A DNA stretch of 44,694 bases from Syntrophobacterales bacterium (GTDB lineage: Bacteria > Desulfobacterota > Desulfobaccia > Desulfobaccales > 0-14-0-80-60-11). The notes under the pieces are model-generated. The model did no database searches. It saw only the letters and a program-made list of their open reading frames with translations, and had not been told where the DNA came from. Made by a program: the position numbers and the translations under genes. Where the stretch lies: positions 1 through 44,694 of the forward strand of contig JALNYP010000030.1 of the NCBI GenBank assembly GCA_023229795.1, in the 5' to 3' direction. Within the stretch, counting starts at the first letter, position 1. Each line of letters starts with the position of its first letter. This document shows positions 15,118 through 23,025 of the stretch, one piece after another.

Positions 15118-15402
15118 ATGAAGTTGTCGAGAGGTAGCCTCAGTCCAGCCATGGTGCTTGTGGGACTCGTTCTCCTGCCGGCGTTGGCCTTGGCCTGGCT
15201 TATCCCCTGTCATGCCGACCTCCATAGCGGGACAGGGGCTTGCCCCCACAGCGACTGCTGCGGCGGCCACTCGATGCCTCTGTTATGCGCGGCCAACCCC
15301 GCGCCGGTAGTAAGTCACTACATCTCCCCCTGCCATGCCAGCGAAGAGCAGCCGGCCGGCCTCATCTTTGCCTCCGGCATTTTCCGTCCCCCCCGGGCTT
15401 AG
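15118..15402 (+). CDS. Small exported Cys/His-rich protein ahead of the efflux genes
   Basis: A 94-residue frame (83 from the alternative ATG at 15151). A hydrophobic segment (MVLVGLVLLPALALAWLIP) acts as signal peptide or membrane anchor. The remainder is rich in Cys and His (CHADLHSG, CPHSDCCGGHSMPLLC, SHYISPCHAS), which suggests periplasmic metal binding. Small proteins of this sort precede czcCBA-type genes (CzcI-like position), but I see no clear homology. The predicted transcript start is very near the first ATG, so the start is uncertain. Confidence 0.5.
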   Translation: MKLSRGSLSPAMVLVGLVLLPALALAWLIPCHADLHSGTGACPHSDCCGGHSMPLLCAANPAPVVSHYISPCHASEEQPAGLIFASGIFRPPRA

Positions 15403-15474
15403 CCCCCTCCGTTCTCTTTAACCGCCTGTTTTTTTAACACATTTTAGTAGTCACCCGCGTAACCACGGAGGTGT

Positions 15475-16716
15475 ATGGTGAACCTCAAGAGGCTTGCCGT
15501 GGGGGTAGTCTTTTGTCTGGCTCCCTATTGGTCCGGCGGAGCTCTGGCCGACTCCCGGACCTATGCTCTCCCGGAACTGGAGGAGATGGCCTTAAAGACG
15601 CATCCAGCTTTGAAGATTGCCGGGGCGGAGATCAGCAAGAGTGAGGCGGATCTGCGTATCGCTCGGCAGTATCCCAACCCGGAGGTGGAGGGCTTGGTCA
15701 GCAGCCAAAGGGCCATGGAAGGGGGGACGTATGGCTCTGGCTTCACCGTCGGCCTGTCCCAGACCCTCGAGTGGCCGGGGCGCCGGGGCAAGAAACAGGA
15801 GGCCGCCCGCTTCGGCATCAACTCGGCCCGACAGAAACTCACCCAGGAACAGATCAACGTCCGAGCCCGCTGCCGGGAACTTTATTACCAGGTCCTGGCC
15901 GACGAGCAATTGGTGAAGATCGCCGCGGAAAACCTGGAGTCGGCCAAAACGCTGCTGGATATTGCCGAAAAACGGGTGCGCCTGGGAGAAAGCCGGCCCA
16001 TCGAATTGGTGAAGGCCCGGGTGGAGTTTTTTTCTCTGGAACGGGAAGATGGCAAGGCCAAAACCACCCTGGCCGGAGACCGGCAGGTCTTGCAAGAATT
16101 CCTGGGCGGCGGCCTGCCCGCCGATTTCGCCCTGTCCGCCGAAGCTAAGGTTGTTGATCCGGCGGTGCCCCTGAAGCGCTGGCAGGAAGCGGCCTTGGCC
16201 TCTCATCCCTTGCTGGCGGCCCAGGAAGCCCAGGTCCGCCAGGCCGAGAGCAACCTGGGGGCCGAGCGCCAGGCCTGGGTGCCGGAGGTCACGGTCAAGG
16301 CTTTCCATATCCAGGATGTGGACCTGCATGCCACCGGGGGCGGGGTCAGCCTCCCCCTCCCCTTGTGGAACCGCAAGGAAGGCGAAGTAGCCAAGGCCGC
16401 GGCCGCGCAAAGCCAGGCCAAGTCCGAACTCCGGCTCCTCAAACAAGACCTGGAGACCAGGCTGGCCGCCCAATACGGCCTCTATGCAACGGCCCGCCGG
16501 CAGGTGGAGTCTTTCCGGAGCGCCATCCTCAAAGAGGCGGCGGAATCTCTCCGGGTGGCCCAGTTCAGCTATGAGCACGGCGAAACCAGCCTGCTGGAAC
16601 TTCTGGATTCCCGGCGGGTTTATCGGGGCACGGAACAGGACTACCAAAAGGCTCTGTTGGATTACCGCCTGGCCCGGGTGGAACTCTGGCGGTTGGCCGG
16701 GGGAGGTGTCAAGTGA
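15475..16716 (+). CDS. czcC: Outer-membrane efflux channel, TolC/CzcC family
   Basis: A 413-residue outer-membrane factor of a tripartite RND pump. Signal peptide at 1-25 (LAVGVVFCLAPYWSGGALA), then two OEP repeats: ALKTHPALKIAGAEI in the first and ALASHPLLAAQEAQVRQAES in the second, with long helical stretches. The C-terminus FSYEHGETSLLELLDSRRVY is typical of CzcC. GGAGG is placed 4 nt before the ATG. The last bases overlap the start of the adaptor gene (GTGA), so translation is coupled. The substrate is probably divalent cations, judged from the partner genes. Confidence 0.9.
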   Translation: MVNLKRLAVGVVFCLAPYWSGGALADSRTYALPELEEMALKTHPALKIAGAEISKSEADLRIARQYPNPEVEGLVSSQRAMEGGTYGSGFTVGLSQTLEWPGRRGKKQEAARFGINSARQKLTQEQINVRARCRELYYQVLADEQLVKIAAENLESAKTLLDIAEKRVRLGESRPIELVKARVEFFSLEREDGKAKTTLAGDRQVLQEFLGGGLPADFALSAEAKVVDPAVPLKRWQEAALASHPLLAAQEAQVRQAESNLGAERQAWVPEVTVKAFHIQDVDLHATGGGVSLPLPLWNRKEGEVAKAAAAQSQAKSELRLLKQDLETRLAAQYGLYATARRQVESFRSAILKEAAESLRVAQFSYEHGETSLLELLDSRRVYRGTEQDYQKALLDYRLARVELWRLAGGGVK

Positions 16717-17957
16717 GGCGGGTGCGTCTGACCAAGAGCCGGTGGCTGCTCTTCGTCCTGGTTGCTCTCAGTCTGTCTGGTCTGGCGGGGTGGTGGTACG
16801 TCCACGAGGGGCATGACCATGACCAACCTGCTGACCACGACCATGCCCTTCATGCTGATCAGGCCGAACTCCAGGCGCGGCCGGGCCAGGTGAGGCTGAC
16901 CCCGGAGGCGGTGCGGCAGGCCAAAATCGAGACGGCCCCCGTGGTCCTCGGCCCCCTGGACAACCGGGTGTTATTTACCGGCGAATTAGTTTTCAACGAA
17001 GAGCGCCTGGCGAAAATCAGTTCCCGGGTGCCGGGCCGGGTAGTGCAGATCGTCGCGGACTACGGACAAATGGTGAAGCCTGGCGATACCCTGGCGATCA
17101 TCGACAGCGTGGAACTGAGTCAGGCCCAGATGGCCGCCCGGCAAGCCGCCGCCAGGTTCAACGCCGCCCAACAGGCCTATGACCGGGCCCGGCAGCTCTT
17201 TGAGGGCAAGGCCATCAGCCGGGCCGAACTCCAGGAGCGCCAGGCCCGGCTGGAAGTCGAGCGGGCCGATCTGGATAATGCCCAAAACCGCGTCCGCCTC
17301 CTGGGGGGCGGCGGCCCCGCGCCCGCCTCTTTGCCGAAAGGTTCCCGTTCCGGCGCGATCTTCGCGTTGCGCTCCCCCATCGCCGGCCGGGTGGTGGACC
17401 GGAAAGTCACCCCCGGCCTGGTGGTCAAGGAAGAGGAGGAGCTCTTCACCGTGGCCGATACCTCCGGCCTGTGGTGCTTCGTCCAGGTCCCCGAGAAGGA
17501 TTTGCCGTTGGTGAACGTAGGTTCCCAAGCGAAAGTAACCGTCACCTCTTTGTCCCTGGAGGGATTCCCGGGCCGGGTGGATTACCTGGCTGACATGATG
17601 GACAAATCCACTCGCACCGTCCGGGCCCGGGTGCGGGTGGACAACCCCGGCAACCGCCTCAAGGCCGGAATGTTCGCCAATATCGCCGTGCGCGTGGGAA
17701 GCCGCACCGCCCTGAGCATTCCCGAAACCGCAGTACTGGCCGCCAACGGTGAGCACTTTGTCTTTGTGGAAATGGCCCCCGGCACCTACCGGAAGCATCT
17801 CATCAAAACTGGTGCGAAAGGTGCGGGCCGCGTGGAGGTGTTGGAAGGTCTGGAGGCCGAGGAGCCGGTGGTGGTGCAGGGCGGCTTCACCCTGAAATCC
17901 GAACTGGAGAAGGGTGGCCGGGGCGGCCTCGGCGATGAGCATGGACATGCTCATTAA
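16713..17957 (+). CDS. czcB: RND periplasmic adaptor, CzcB-like
   Basis: A 414-residue membrane-fusion protein. An N-terminal hydrophobic anchor (LLFVLVALSLSGLAGWWYV) is followed by a His/Asp-rich stretch (HEGHDHDQPADHDHALHADQ), and the C-terminus also ends with DEHGHAH: metal-gathering tails usual in cation-efflux adaptors. Then come the barrel-sandwich (SRVPGRVVQIVADYGQMVKPGD), a coiled-coil hairpin (about 135-195) and beta-barrel (TVADTSGLWCFVQVPEKDL). The GTG start overlaps the czcC stop, with GGAGG 6 nt upstream. It links the outer channel to the pump at 17981. Confidence 0.9.
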   Translation: MRRVRLTKSRWLLFVLVALSLSGLAGWWYVHEGHDHDQPADHDHALHADQAELQARPGQVRLTPEAVRQAKIETAPVVLGPLDNRVLFTGELVFNEERLAKISSRVPGRVVQIVADYGQMVKPGDTLAIIDSVELSQAQMAARQAAARFNAAQQAYDRARQLFEGKAISRAELQERQARLEVERADLDNAQNRVRLLGGGGPAPASLPKGSRSGAIFALRSPIAGRVVDRKVTPGLVVKEEEELFTVADTSGLWCFVQVPEKDLPLVNVGSQAKVTVTSLSLEGFPGRVDYLADMMDKSTRTVRARVRVDNPGNRLKAGMFANIAVRVGSRTALSIPETAVLAANGEHFVFVEMAPGTYRKHLIKTGAKGAGRVEVLEGLEAEEPVVVQGGFTLKSELEKGGRGGLGDEHGHAH

Positions 17958-17980
17958 CTTAAGCCGCGGGGGGACCAACG

Positions 17981-20900
17981 ATGATTGACAAGGTCATTCA
18001 AAGCTGCCTGCGGCATCGCTTCCTGGTCCTGATCGCCCTGGCGGGACTGGTGACCTATGGGGTTTATGCGGCTTTTCAGCTCCGGGTGGACGCCTTCCCG
18101 GACGTCACCAACGTCCAGGTGCAGGTCTATACCACCTGGCCCGGCATGTCCCCCGAAGAGGTGGAACAACAGGTCACCTTCCCCGTCGAGGTGCAGATGG
18201 CAGGCCTGCCGGACATGGTGGAACTCCGCTCCGTCTCCCGCTTCGGGCTCTCCCTGATCACCGTGGTCTTCGCCGACCACGTGGATCTGTATTTTGCCCG
18301 GCAACTGGTGTTAGAGCGCCTGATCGCGGCCAAGGAAAAACTGCCCAAAGGGGTGGAGCCCGTTTTGGGCCCCATCGCTACCGGCCTGAGTGAAATCTAC
18401 CAATACACCCTGGAAGAAGAGGACGCGCCGCCGCCGGCCTCACCCGGAGAGGAGACGGCCCGCCTCATGCGTCTGCGCACCATCCAGGACGCCATAGTCC
18501 GGCCTCTGCTGAAAACCGTGCCCGGCGTCACCGACATCAACTCCTTCGGCGGCTACGTCAAGCAATACCAGGTACAGGTGGACCCTGACCGGCTGCGGAA
18601 ATTCGATCTCAGTTTGAAACAGGTCTTTAGCGCCCTCACCGCCGGCAATGCCAATGCCGGAGGCAATGTCCTGGAGAAGGGCAGCGAGCAGGCCTTGGTG
18701 CGAGGCCTGGGCCTGATGCAGTCCGTCCAGGACATCGAGGCGGTGGTGCTGAAAGAAGCACACGGCACCCCGGTGCTGGTCAAAGACGTGGCCAGCGTCA
18801 GCGCCGGCCCGGCCAGCCGCTGGGGCGCGGTGCTCAAAGACGGCAAACGGGAAGCCGTGGCCGGCATCGTCCTGATGATCCGGGGCGGCAGCGGCCGGGA
18901 AGTGGTGGCTGCGGTCAAGGACAAGGTCGCCCAATTGAACGCCGGCGGCATCCTCCCCAAGGGGGTGACGCTCAAGGCCTTCTATGACCGCACCGGCTTG
19001 GTCCGGGACTGCATTAACACCGTCGGCCGGGCCATTGCCGAAGGCGTCCTTCTGGTGATCCTGGTGGTTTACCTGTTCCTCCGCAGCTTCCGGGGGGCGC
19101 TGGTTATTGCCCTGACCCTGCCTTTGGTGGCGCTGGCCACTTTCATCGCCATGCGGCAGGTGGGGTTGTCCGCCAACCTTATGTCCCTGGGGGGGCTGGC
19201 CATTTCCATCGGCATGATCGTGGACAGCACCATCATCCAGGTGGAAAACGTCATGCATCGCCTGGGGGAGATGCCCCCCGGGGGCAACTTTGGCCGCACG
19301 GTGCTCAATGCCGTCCTGGAAGTGCGGAAACCCAGCCTCTTCGGGGAGTTGATCATCGGCCTGACGTTTCTGCCCATTATGACCCTGCAAGGCATGGAAG
19401 GCAAAATGTTCGCGCCCCTGGCCTTCACCGTGGTCATGGCGCTGTTGGCCTCCCTGGTGCTTTCCATCGTCGCCATCCCGGCCCTGTGCTCGTATGTGCT
19501 CAAACCCGCGCCGGACCGCGACAGCTTCCTGGTGCGGGCGGCCCAGCGGGTTTACCGTCCGGTGCTGGCCCTGGCCCTGGAAAACCGCAAGACCGTGCTG
19601 CTGGGCGCCGGGGGCTTTCTGGCGCTGTCTTTGGCCGCGGTGCCCTTTCTGGGCACCGAGTTTATCCCCCGCCTGGATGAAGGCTATATCACCAATATCA
19701 CGATCCGTTTGCCGTCGGTCTCCCTGCCGCAGTCGATCGAGATGGAGCGCCAGATGCAGCAGGCCCTCTTAAAATTTTCCGAAGTGGAGTCCGTGGTTTC
19801 CAAGATCGGCGCCGCCGAGATTGCCACGGAATCGCACGGGGTGGAATCCAGCGAGCCCATCGTGGTCCTCAAGCCCCGGAGTCAGTGGCGCACCGCCCGC
19901 ACCGTCGAGGAGTTGATCGCCAAGATGCGGGTGGAATTGGAGAAGATTCCCGGCGTAGCCTACAGCTTCTCCCAGCCCATCGCCCACCGGGTGGACCACC
20001 TGGTTTCCGGGGTCAAGTCCCAGGTGGGGGTGAAGATCTTCGGGGATGATATGCACCTGCTCCGGGCCAAGGCCGAAGAGGCGGCCGCCCTCCTCCGGAC
20101 GGTGCCCGGGGTCACCGACCTCCGGGCCGAGCAGGTGGCCGGCATGCCGAATCTCAATATCAAGCTCGACCGGGGCAAGCTGGCCCGGTACGGCCTGACC
20201 GTGGCCGGCGTGCAGGAGGTCATTGAAACCGCGGTGGGCGGCAAGGCGGCCACCGAAATTATCGAAGGTCAGATGCGCGTCGAGGTGGTCGTGCGCTTTC
20301 CCGAAGCGCGGCGCAACAGTCCCGAGGCCATCGGCAACATCCTGGTGGCGACTCCGGCAGGAGGGTCCGTGCCCCTGACGGAGCTGGCCGAAATCATGGA
20401 GACGGAAGGACCGCTGCAAATCAGCCGGGACAATGCCCGCCGCCGCATTGTGGTGGAGTTCAACATCAAAGGGCGGGACCCTGGCAGCGTCGTGGCCGAC
20501 GGCCAAAGGTTACTTGCCTCCCGCCTGTCCCTGCCGCCGGGCTACTACACCGCCTGGGGCGGCACCTTCGAGAACCAGGCCCGGGCCATGCAGCGCCTCC
20601 TGCTCATCGTGCCCGTCACCCTGGCCCTGATTTACCTGCTGCTCTTCCTGACCTTCGGGTCGCTCCGGTACGCCGGCCTGATCATGCTGAACCTGCCTCT
20701 GGCCCTGATCGGTGGTATCTTGGGCCTGCTGATTACCGGCCTCTATCTGAGCGTCCCCGCCGCGGTAGGGTTTATCGCCCTCTTTGGAGTGGCGGTCTTG
20801 AATGGCGTGGTCCTGGTCTCGCAAATCAACCAGTTGCGGGACCAGGGGCTCGCCGTGGAGGAGGCGGTGCGCCAGGGCTGCGAGCGCCGGCTGCGGCCGG

Positions 20901-21094
20901 TGTTGATGACCGCTCTGGTAGCCATCCTGGGGCTGGCGCCGTTGCTGTTCGCCACCGGCCCCGGCTCCGAAGTGCAGCGTCCCCTGGCAGTGGTGGTGGT
21001 GAGCGGCCTGTGCACCGCCACGCTCCTGACTCTGGTGGTTTTGCCCGTGCTCTATCATTATTTTTTGGAGCGGCAAGTTAATGATGCAAGCTAA
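17981..21094 (+). CDS. czcA: Heavy-metal efflux RND pump, CzcA/CusA family
   Basis: A 1037-residue inner-membrane proton/metal antiporter, full length. TM1 is near residues 11-30; the porter domain begins FQLRVDAFPDVTNVQVQVYT. TM4 carries the proton-relay Asp415 in GMIVDSTIIQVENVMHR; the usual Czc motif is DFG, here it is SIG, closer to CusA. GTEFIPRLDEGYITNITIRL and VSGVKSQVGVKIFGDD are family signatures. C-terminal TMs include FIALFGVAVLNGVVLVSQIN. The metal cannot be fixed: the sequence mixes Czc- and Cus-like traits. Operon 15118-21605, 23 bp after the adaptor gene. Confidence 0.93.
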   Translation: MIDKVIQSCLRHRFLVLIALAGLVTYGVYAAFQLRVDAFPDVTNVQVQVYTTWPGMSPEEVEQQVTFPVEVQMAGLPDMVELRSVSRFGLSLITVVFADHVDLYFARQLVLERLIAAKEKLPKGVEPVLGPIATGLSEIYQYTLEEEDAPPPASPGEETARLMRLRTIQDAIVRPLLKTVPGVTDINSFGGYVKQYQVQVDPDRLRKFDLSLKQVFSALTAGNANAGGNVLEKGSEQALVRGLGLMQSVQDIEAVVLKEAHGTPVLVKDVASVSAGPASRWGAVLKDGKREAVAGIVLMIRGGSGREVVAAVKDKVAQLNAGGILPKGVTLKAFYDRTGLVRDCINTVGRAIAEGVLLVILVVYLFLRSFRGALVIALTLPLVALATFIAMRQVGLSANLMSLGGLAISIGMIVDSTIIQVENVMHRLGEMPPGGNFGRTVLNAVLEVRKPSLFGELIIGLTFLPIMTLQGMEGKMFAPLAFTVVMALLASLVLSIVAIPALCSYVLKPAPDRDSFLVRAAQRVYRPVLALALENRKTVLLGAGGFLALSLAAVPFLGTEFIPRLDEGYITNITIRLPSVSLPQSIEMERQMQQALLKFSEVESVVSKIGAAEIATESHGVESSEPIVVLKPRSQWRTARTVEELIAKMRVELEKIPGVAYSFSQPIAHRVDHLVSGVKSQVGVKIFGDDMHLLRAKAEEAAALLRTVPGVTDLRAEQVAGMPNLNIKLDRGKLARYGLTVAGVQEVIETAVGGKAATEIIEGQMRVEVVVRFPEARRNSPEAIGNILVATPAGGSVPLTELAEIMETEGPLQISRDNARRRIVVEFNIKGRDPGSVVADGQRLLASRLSLPPGYYTAWGGTFENQARAMQRLLLIVPVTLALIYLLLFLTFGSLRYAGLIMLNLPLALIGGILGLLITGLYLSVPAAVGFIALFGVAVLNGVVLVSQINQLRDQGLAVEEAVRQGCERRLRPVLMTALVAILGLAPLLFATGPGSEVQRPLAVVVVSGLCTATLLTLVVLPVLYHYFLERQVNDAS

Positions 21095-21134
21095 TGACTG
21101 CCGTTGGCTGCGGCCTTCAAACAGGAGATTCAGC

Positions 21135-21605
21135 ATGAAAATTAGTCTGTGGATCGTTGGGTTTTTGGCGATGGCCTGCGTCTGTGCGTGCAGCAGCCCT
21201 TTAGAGCAGTATGGCATGAGAGGCGGCAGAGGCCAGGGCTTTCGAGTCTGCCCCTATCAATGCTCTGCCCCAGCCAATGCCCAATGTCGTTCAGCAGCAA
21301 TCACTGGCAAGATAACCAAGATTGTCGTTGAAAAATTTGCCGAAGATATGGAGCCGGGCATCGCCTTTAATGTGATTGAAGCTGACGGTAACCAGGTGCA
21401 TGTGCATGTGGGCCCTCTCCGGTTCATGGAAAAACGGGAGAGCGATTTTAAGGTCGGCGATACGGTAACGATTGAAGGGTTGTGCTATCACCGGGACGGC
21501 AAACACTATCTTATCGCCGCCAAGATGACCCATAACGATCATACCCTTAATTTGCGTGATTCCCAGGGGCGGCCTTACTGGGAGGACAACTCGGCAACTT
21601 ATTAA
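21135..21605 (+). CDS. Lipoprotein with an OB-fold-like domain
   Basis: A 156-residue protein starting at an ATG with AGGAGA 6 nt upstream, 40 bp after czcA. The N-terminus MKISLWIVGFLAMACVCACS is a lipoprotein signal, with the lipidated Cys at 15 or 19. Residues about 57-135 alternate short strands (ITGKITKIVVEKFAEDM, NQVHVHVGPLRFM, FKVGDTVTIEGLCYH), which look like an OB fold. The C-terminus LNLRDSQGRPYW is a pattern I associate with small hypothetical proteins of this phylum. Position suggests a periplasmic metal-related accessory of the efflux system; no function is known. The frame is open upstream into czcA, but the ribosome site and signal fix the start. Confidence 0.7.
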   Translation: MKISLWIVGFLAMACVCACSSPLEQYGMRGGRGQGFRVCPYQCSAPANAQCRSAAITGKITKIVVEKFAEDMEPGIAFNVIEADGNQVHVHVGPLRFMEKRESDFKVGDTVTIEGLCYHRDGKHYLIAAKMTHNDHTLNLRDSQGRPYWEDNSATY

Positions 21606-21890
21606 ATCTCTTGATATTTCATTTTTGTATGGCCACACCCTGGACCTCTGTAAACAGGGGTCTATAACCACCCCGGCCAGACCGCGCAGCCAATATCTTG
21701 GTCTTTGCGGTCACCTGCTTTTCCGGTAGCCTACCCGCATCTCCTTGTGAAGACCCCCCCGACTTTGGCCGGCCGGCGAGCCTTCGCCAGGCGTGCAACG
21801 CCTGAATTTGCCTGCCGTTGGAATTTCCGACAATCACCCGCCATTTTAATTTTAATAATATTAATGAGTTAATCGATATCGCCTATTAGT

Positions 21891-21907
21891 TGTTGGATTA
21901 TCAGACA
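21891..21907 (+). promoter_or_regulatory. Putative activator (enhancer) site of the Sec-Hdr operon
   Basis: TGTTG-GATTATC-AGACA, an imperfect dyad ending 78 bp before the -24 element. Aligned in promoter orientation with the dyad upstream of the gcvH-like operon (TGTTG-ATTTATC-CAACA, 36193-36177), 13 of 17 positions agree, and the distance to -24 is 77 bp there. Likely shared binding site of an NtrC-type activator, perhaps the one at 31833. Confidence 0.5.
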
Positions 21908-21985
21908 TAAACACGAATATGTGAATCACATGGTAGCAAGAAAAAAGACTAAGTTATCAGCTATATAGCTTAATGGTCCCGGGTC

Positions 21986-22000
21986 TGGCATGGCACTTGC
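21986..22000 (+). promoter_or_regulatory. Sigma-54 promoter of the Sec-Hdr operon
   Basis: TGGCATG-GCAC-TTGC, preceded by C: a near-consensus -24/-12 element with GG-N10-GC spacing (consensus TGGCACG-N4-TTGC). Expected start near 22011, leaving a leader of about 110 nt before the ATG at 22120. Confidence 0.75.
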
Positions 22001-22119
22001 CCCCTTATAAGTTGACTTCTGGAGCAATCCCCGCCGCTCCGAGAAGCCGAGAGCCGCAAGGATCAGGTCAAAACGGCCGTAAGCAGGGCAGCCCCAGGTG
22101 GCGAGAAGAGGAGGATTAC

Positions 22120-23025
22120 ATGCAATCGAGCCAGACCCTTGATGAGAAGCGAGGTTCAGTCATGGTAGTAGGCGGCGGCATTGCCGGCATGCAAGCCGCG
22201 CTGGATGCCGCCAATTCAGGGTTCTATGTCCACCTGGTGGAAAAGGGGCCGAGCATCGGCGGCACCATGGCGCAGATCGACAAGACGTTTCCCACCAACG
22301 ACTGCGCCATGTGAATTATCTCGCCCAAGCTGGTCGAGGTCGGCCGGCACACGAACATTGAGCTGCATACCCTCACCGAACTCCACGAGATCAGCGGCGA
22401 GGAAGGCAATTTCCACGTCACGCTGAAAAAACAGCCGCGCTACGTGGATGCCTCCAAGTGTACCGGCTGCGGCACCTGCATGGAGGCCTGCCCGGTGCGC
22501 TACGAAGTTCAGCTCCCGGAAACGGTTAAACTGGCCCGCACGGCCTATGCCAAAGCCACCGACGAAGAGGTGGTGGCCGATATTATCGACCGCTACCGGG
22601 AGGAGCGGGGCAATCTGCTGCCCATCCTGCTGGACATCAACCGCCAGTTTAACTGGCTGCCCCGTCCCGCCCTGGAGCATGTCGCCGATGAGTTGGGCGC
22701 GCCCCTCACCGAGATTATCCGGGTAGCCAGTTTCTACAATGCCTTCAGCCTGGTGCCCCGGGGCAAGCACATTGTCAATATCTGCCTGGGCACCGGCTGC
22801 TTCGTCAAAGGCTCCCCCAAGCTCCTGGACCGGTTGGAAAAAACCTTAAAGATTAAACACGGCCAGACCACCAAGGACTTCCTGTTTACCCTGGAAGTGG
22901 TGCGCTGCATCGGCTGTTGCGCCCTGGGGCCGGCTTTGCGGGTGGGAGCCGACACCTATGGCCGCGTCAGCCCGGAGCAGGTGCCCGAAATCATTGACTC
23001 ATACAGGAAGAGCGTGAGCTTATGA
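22120..23025 (+). CDS. Selenoprotein: HdrA N-terminal half fused to NuoE
   Basis: A 301-residue protein when the in-frame TGA at 22312-22314 is read as selenocysteine (residue 65). Residues 13-45 are the HdrA Rossmann FAD motif (VVGGGIAGMQAALDAANSG). TFPTNDCAM-U65-IISPKLVEVGR is the HdrA block in which U65 takes the place of the second Cys of the conserved CxxC. C114, C117, C120 and C124 (SKCTGCGTCMEACP) bind a 4Fe-4S cluster. From about 135 the protein is NuoE-like, a thioredoxin-fold 2Fe-2S protein with C222-x4-C227 (NICLGTGCFVKG) and C263-x3-C267 (RCIGCCALGP). AGGAGG precedes the ATG, and the stop overlaps the next start (ATGA). A conventional reading would split this into two false genes at 22120-22314 and 22444-23025. 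Cytoplasmic; first subunit of the bifurcating-type complex encoded to 29441. Confidence 0.9.
22312..22344 (+). promoter_or_regulatory. Sec UGA codon and candidate bacterial SECIS
   Basis: After the UGA, GCC (+9 to +11) can pair with GGC (+28 to +30), and CU (+16,+17) with AG (+23,+24), closing a small apical loop GGUCG that starts 18 nt after the UGA. Bacterial SECIS elements are hairpins at this distance with G or GG-U in the apical loop. The stem I can draw is weak, so the assignment rests mainly on the protein argument. Confidence 0.4.

Larger units (their letters stand above)
21606..22119. other. Intergenic region carrying the control region of the Sec-Hdr operon
   Basis: No gene is recognised. 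The right half becomes AT-rich and holds a sigma-54 promoter (21986-22000), an upstream dyad (21891-21907), a perfect 13-bp dyad ATGTGA-A-TCACAT (21919-21931) and a perfect 12-bp palindrome AGCTATATAGCT (21959-21970). Confidence 0.6.

Noticed and set aside
15592..16647. A 351-codon minus-strand frame opposite the czcC-like gene
   Set aside because: It is an antisense shadow produced by high GC codon bias; the plus strand has full TolC-family homology.
21919..21931. ATGTGA-A-TCACAT as a CRP/HcpR operator
   Set aside because: CRP-family sites have TGTGA and TCACA six bases apart; here one base separates them. A real dyad, but not that site.
22120..22314. A short, prematurely stopped HdrA pseudogene followed by a separate NuoE gene
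   Set aside because: The frame is unbroken after the TGA, the residue replaced is the conserved redox Cys, no other lesion is present, and a tRNA-Sec gene is in the window. Selenocysteine explains all of this better.
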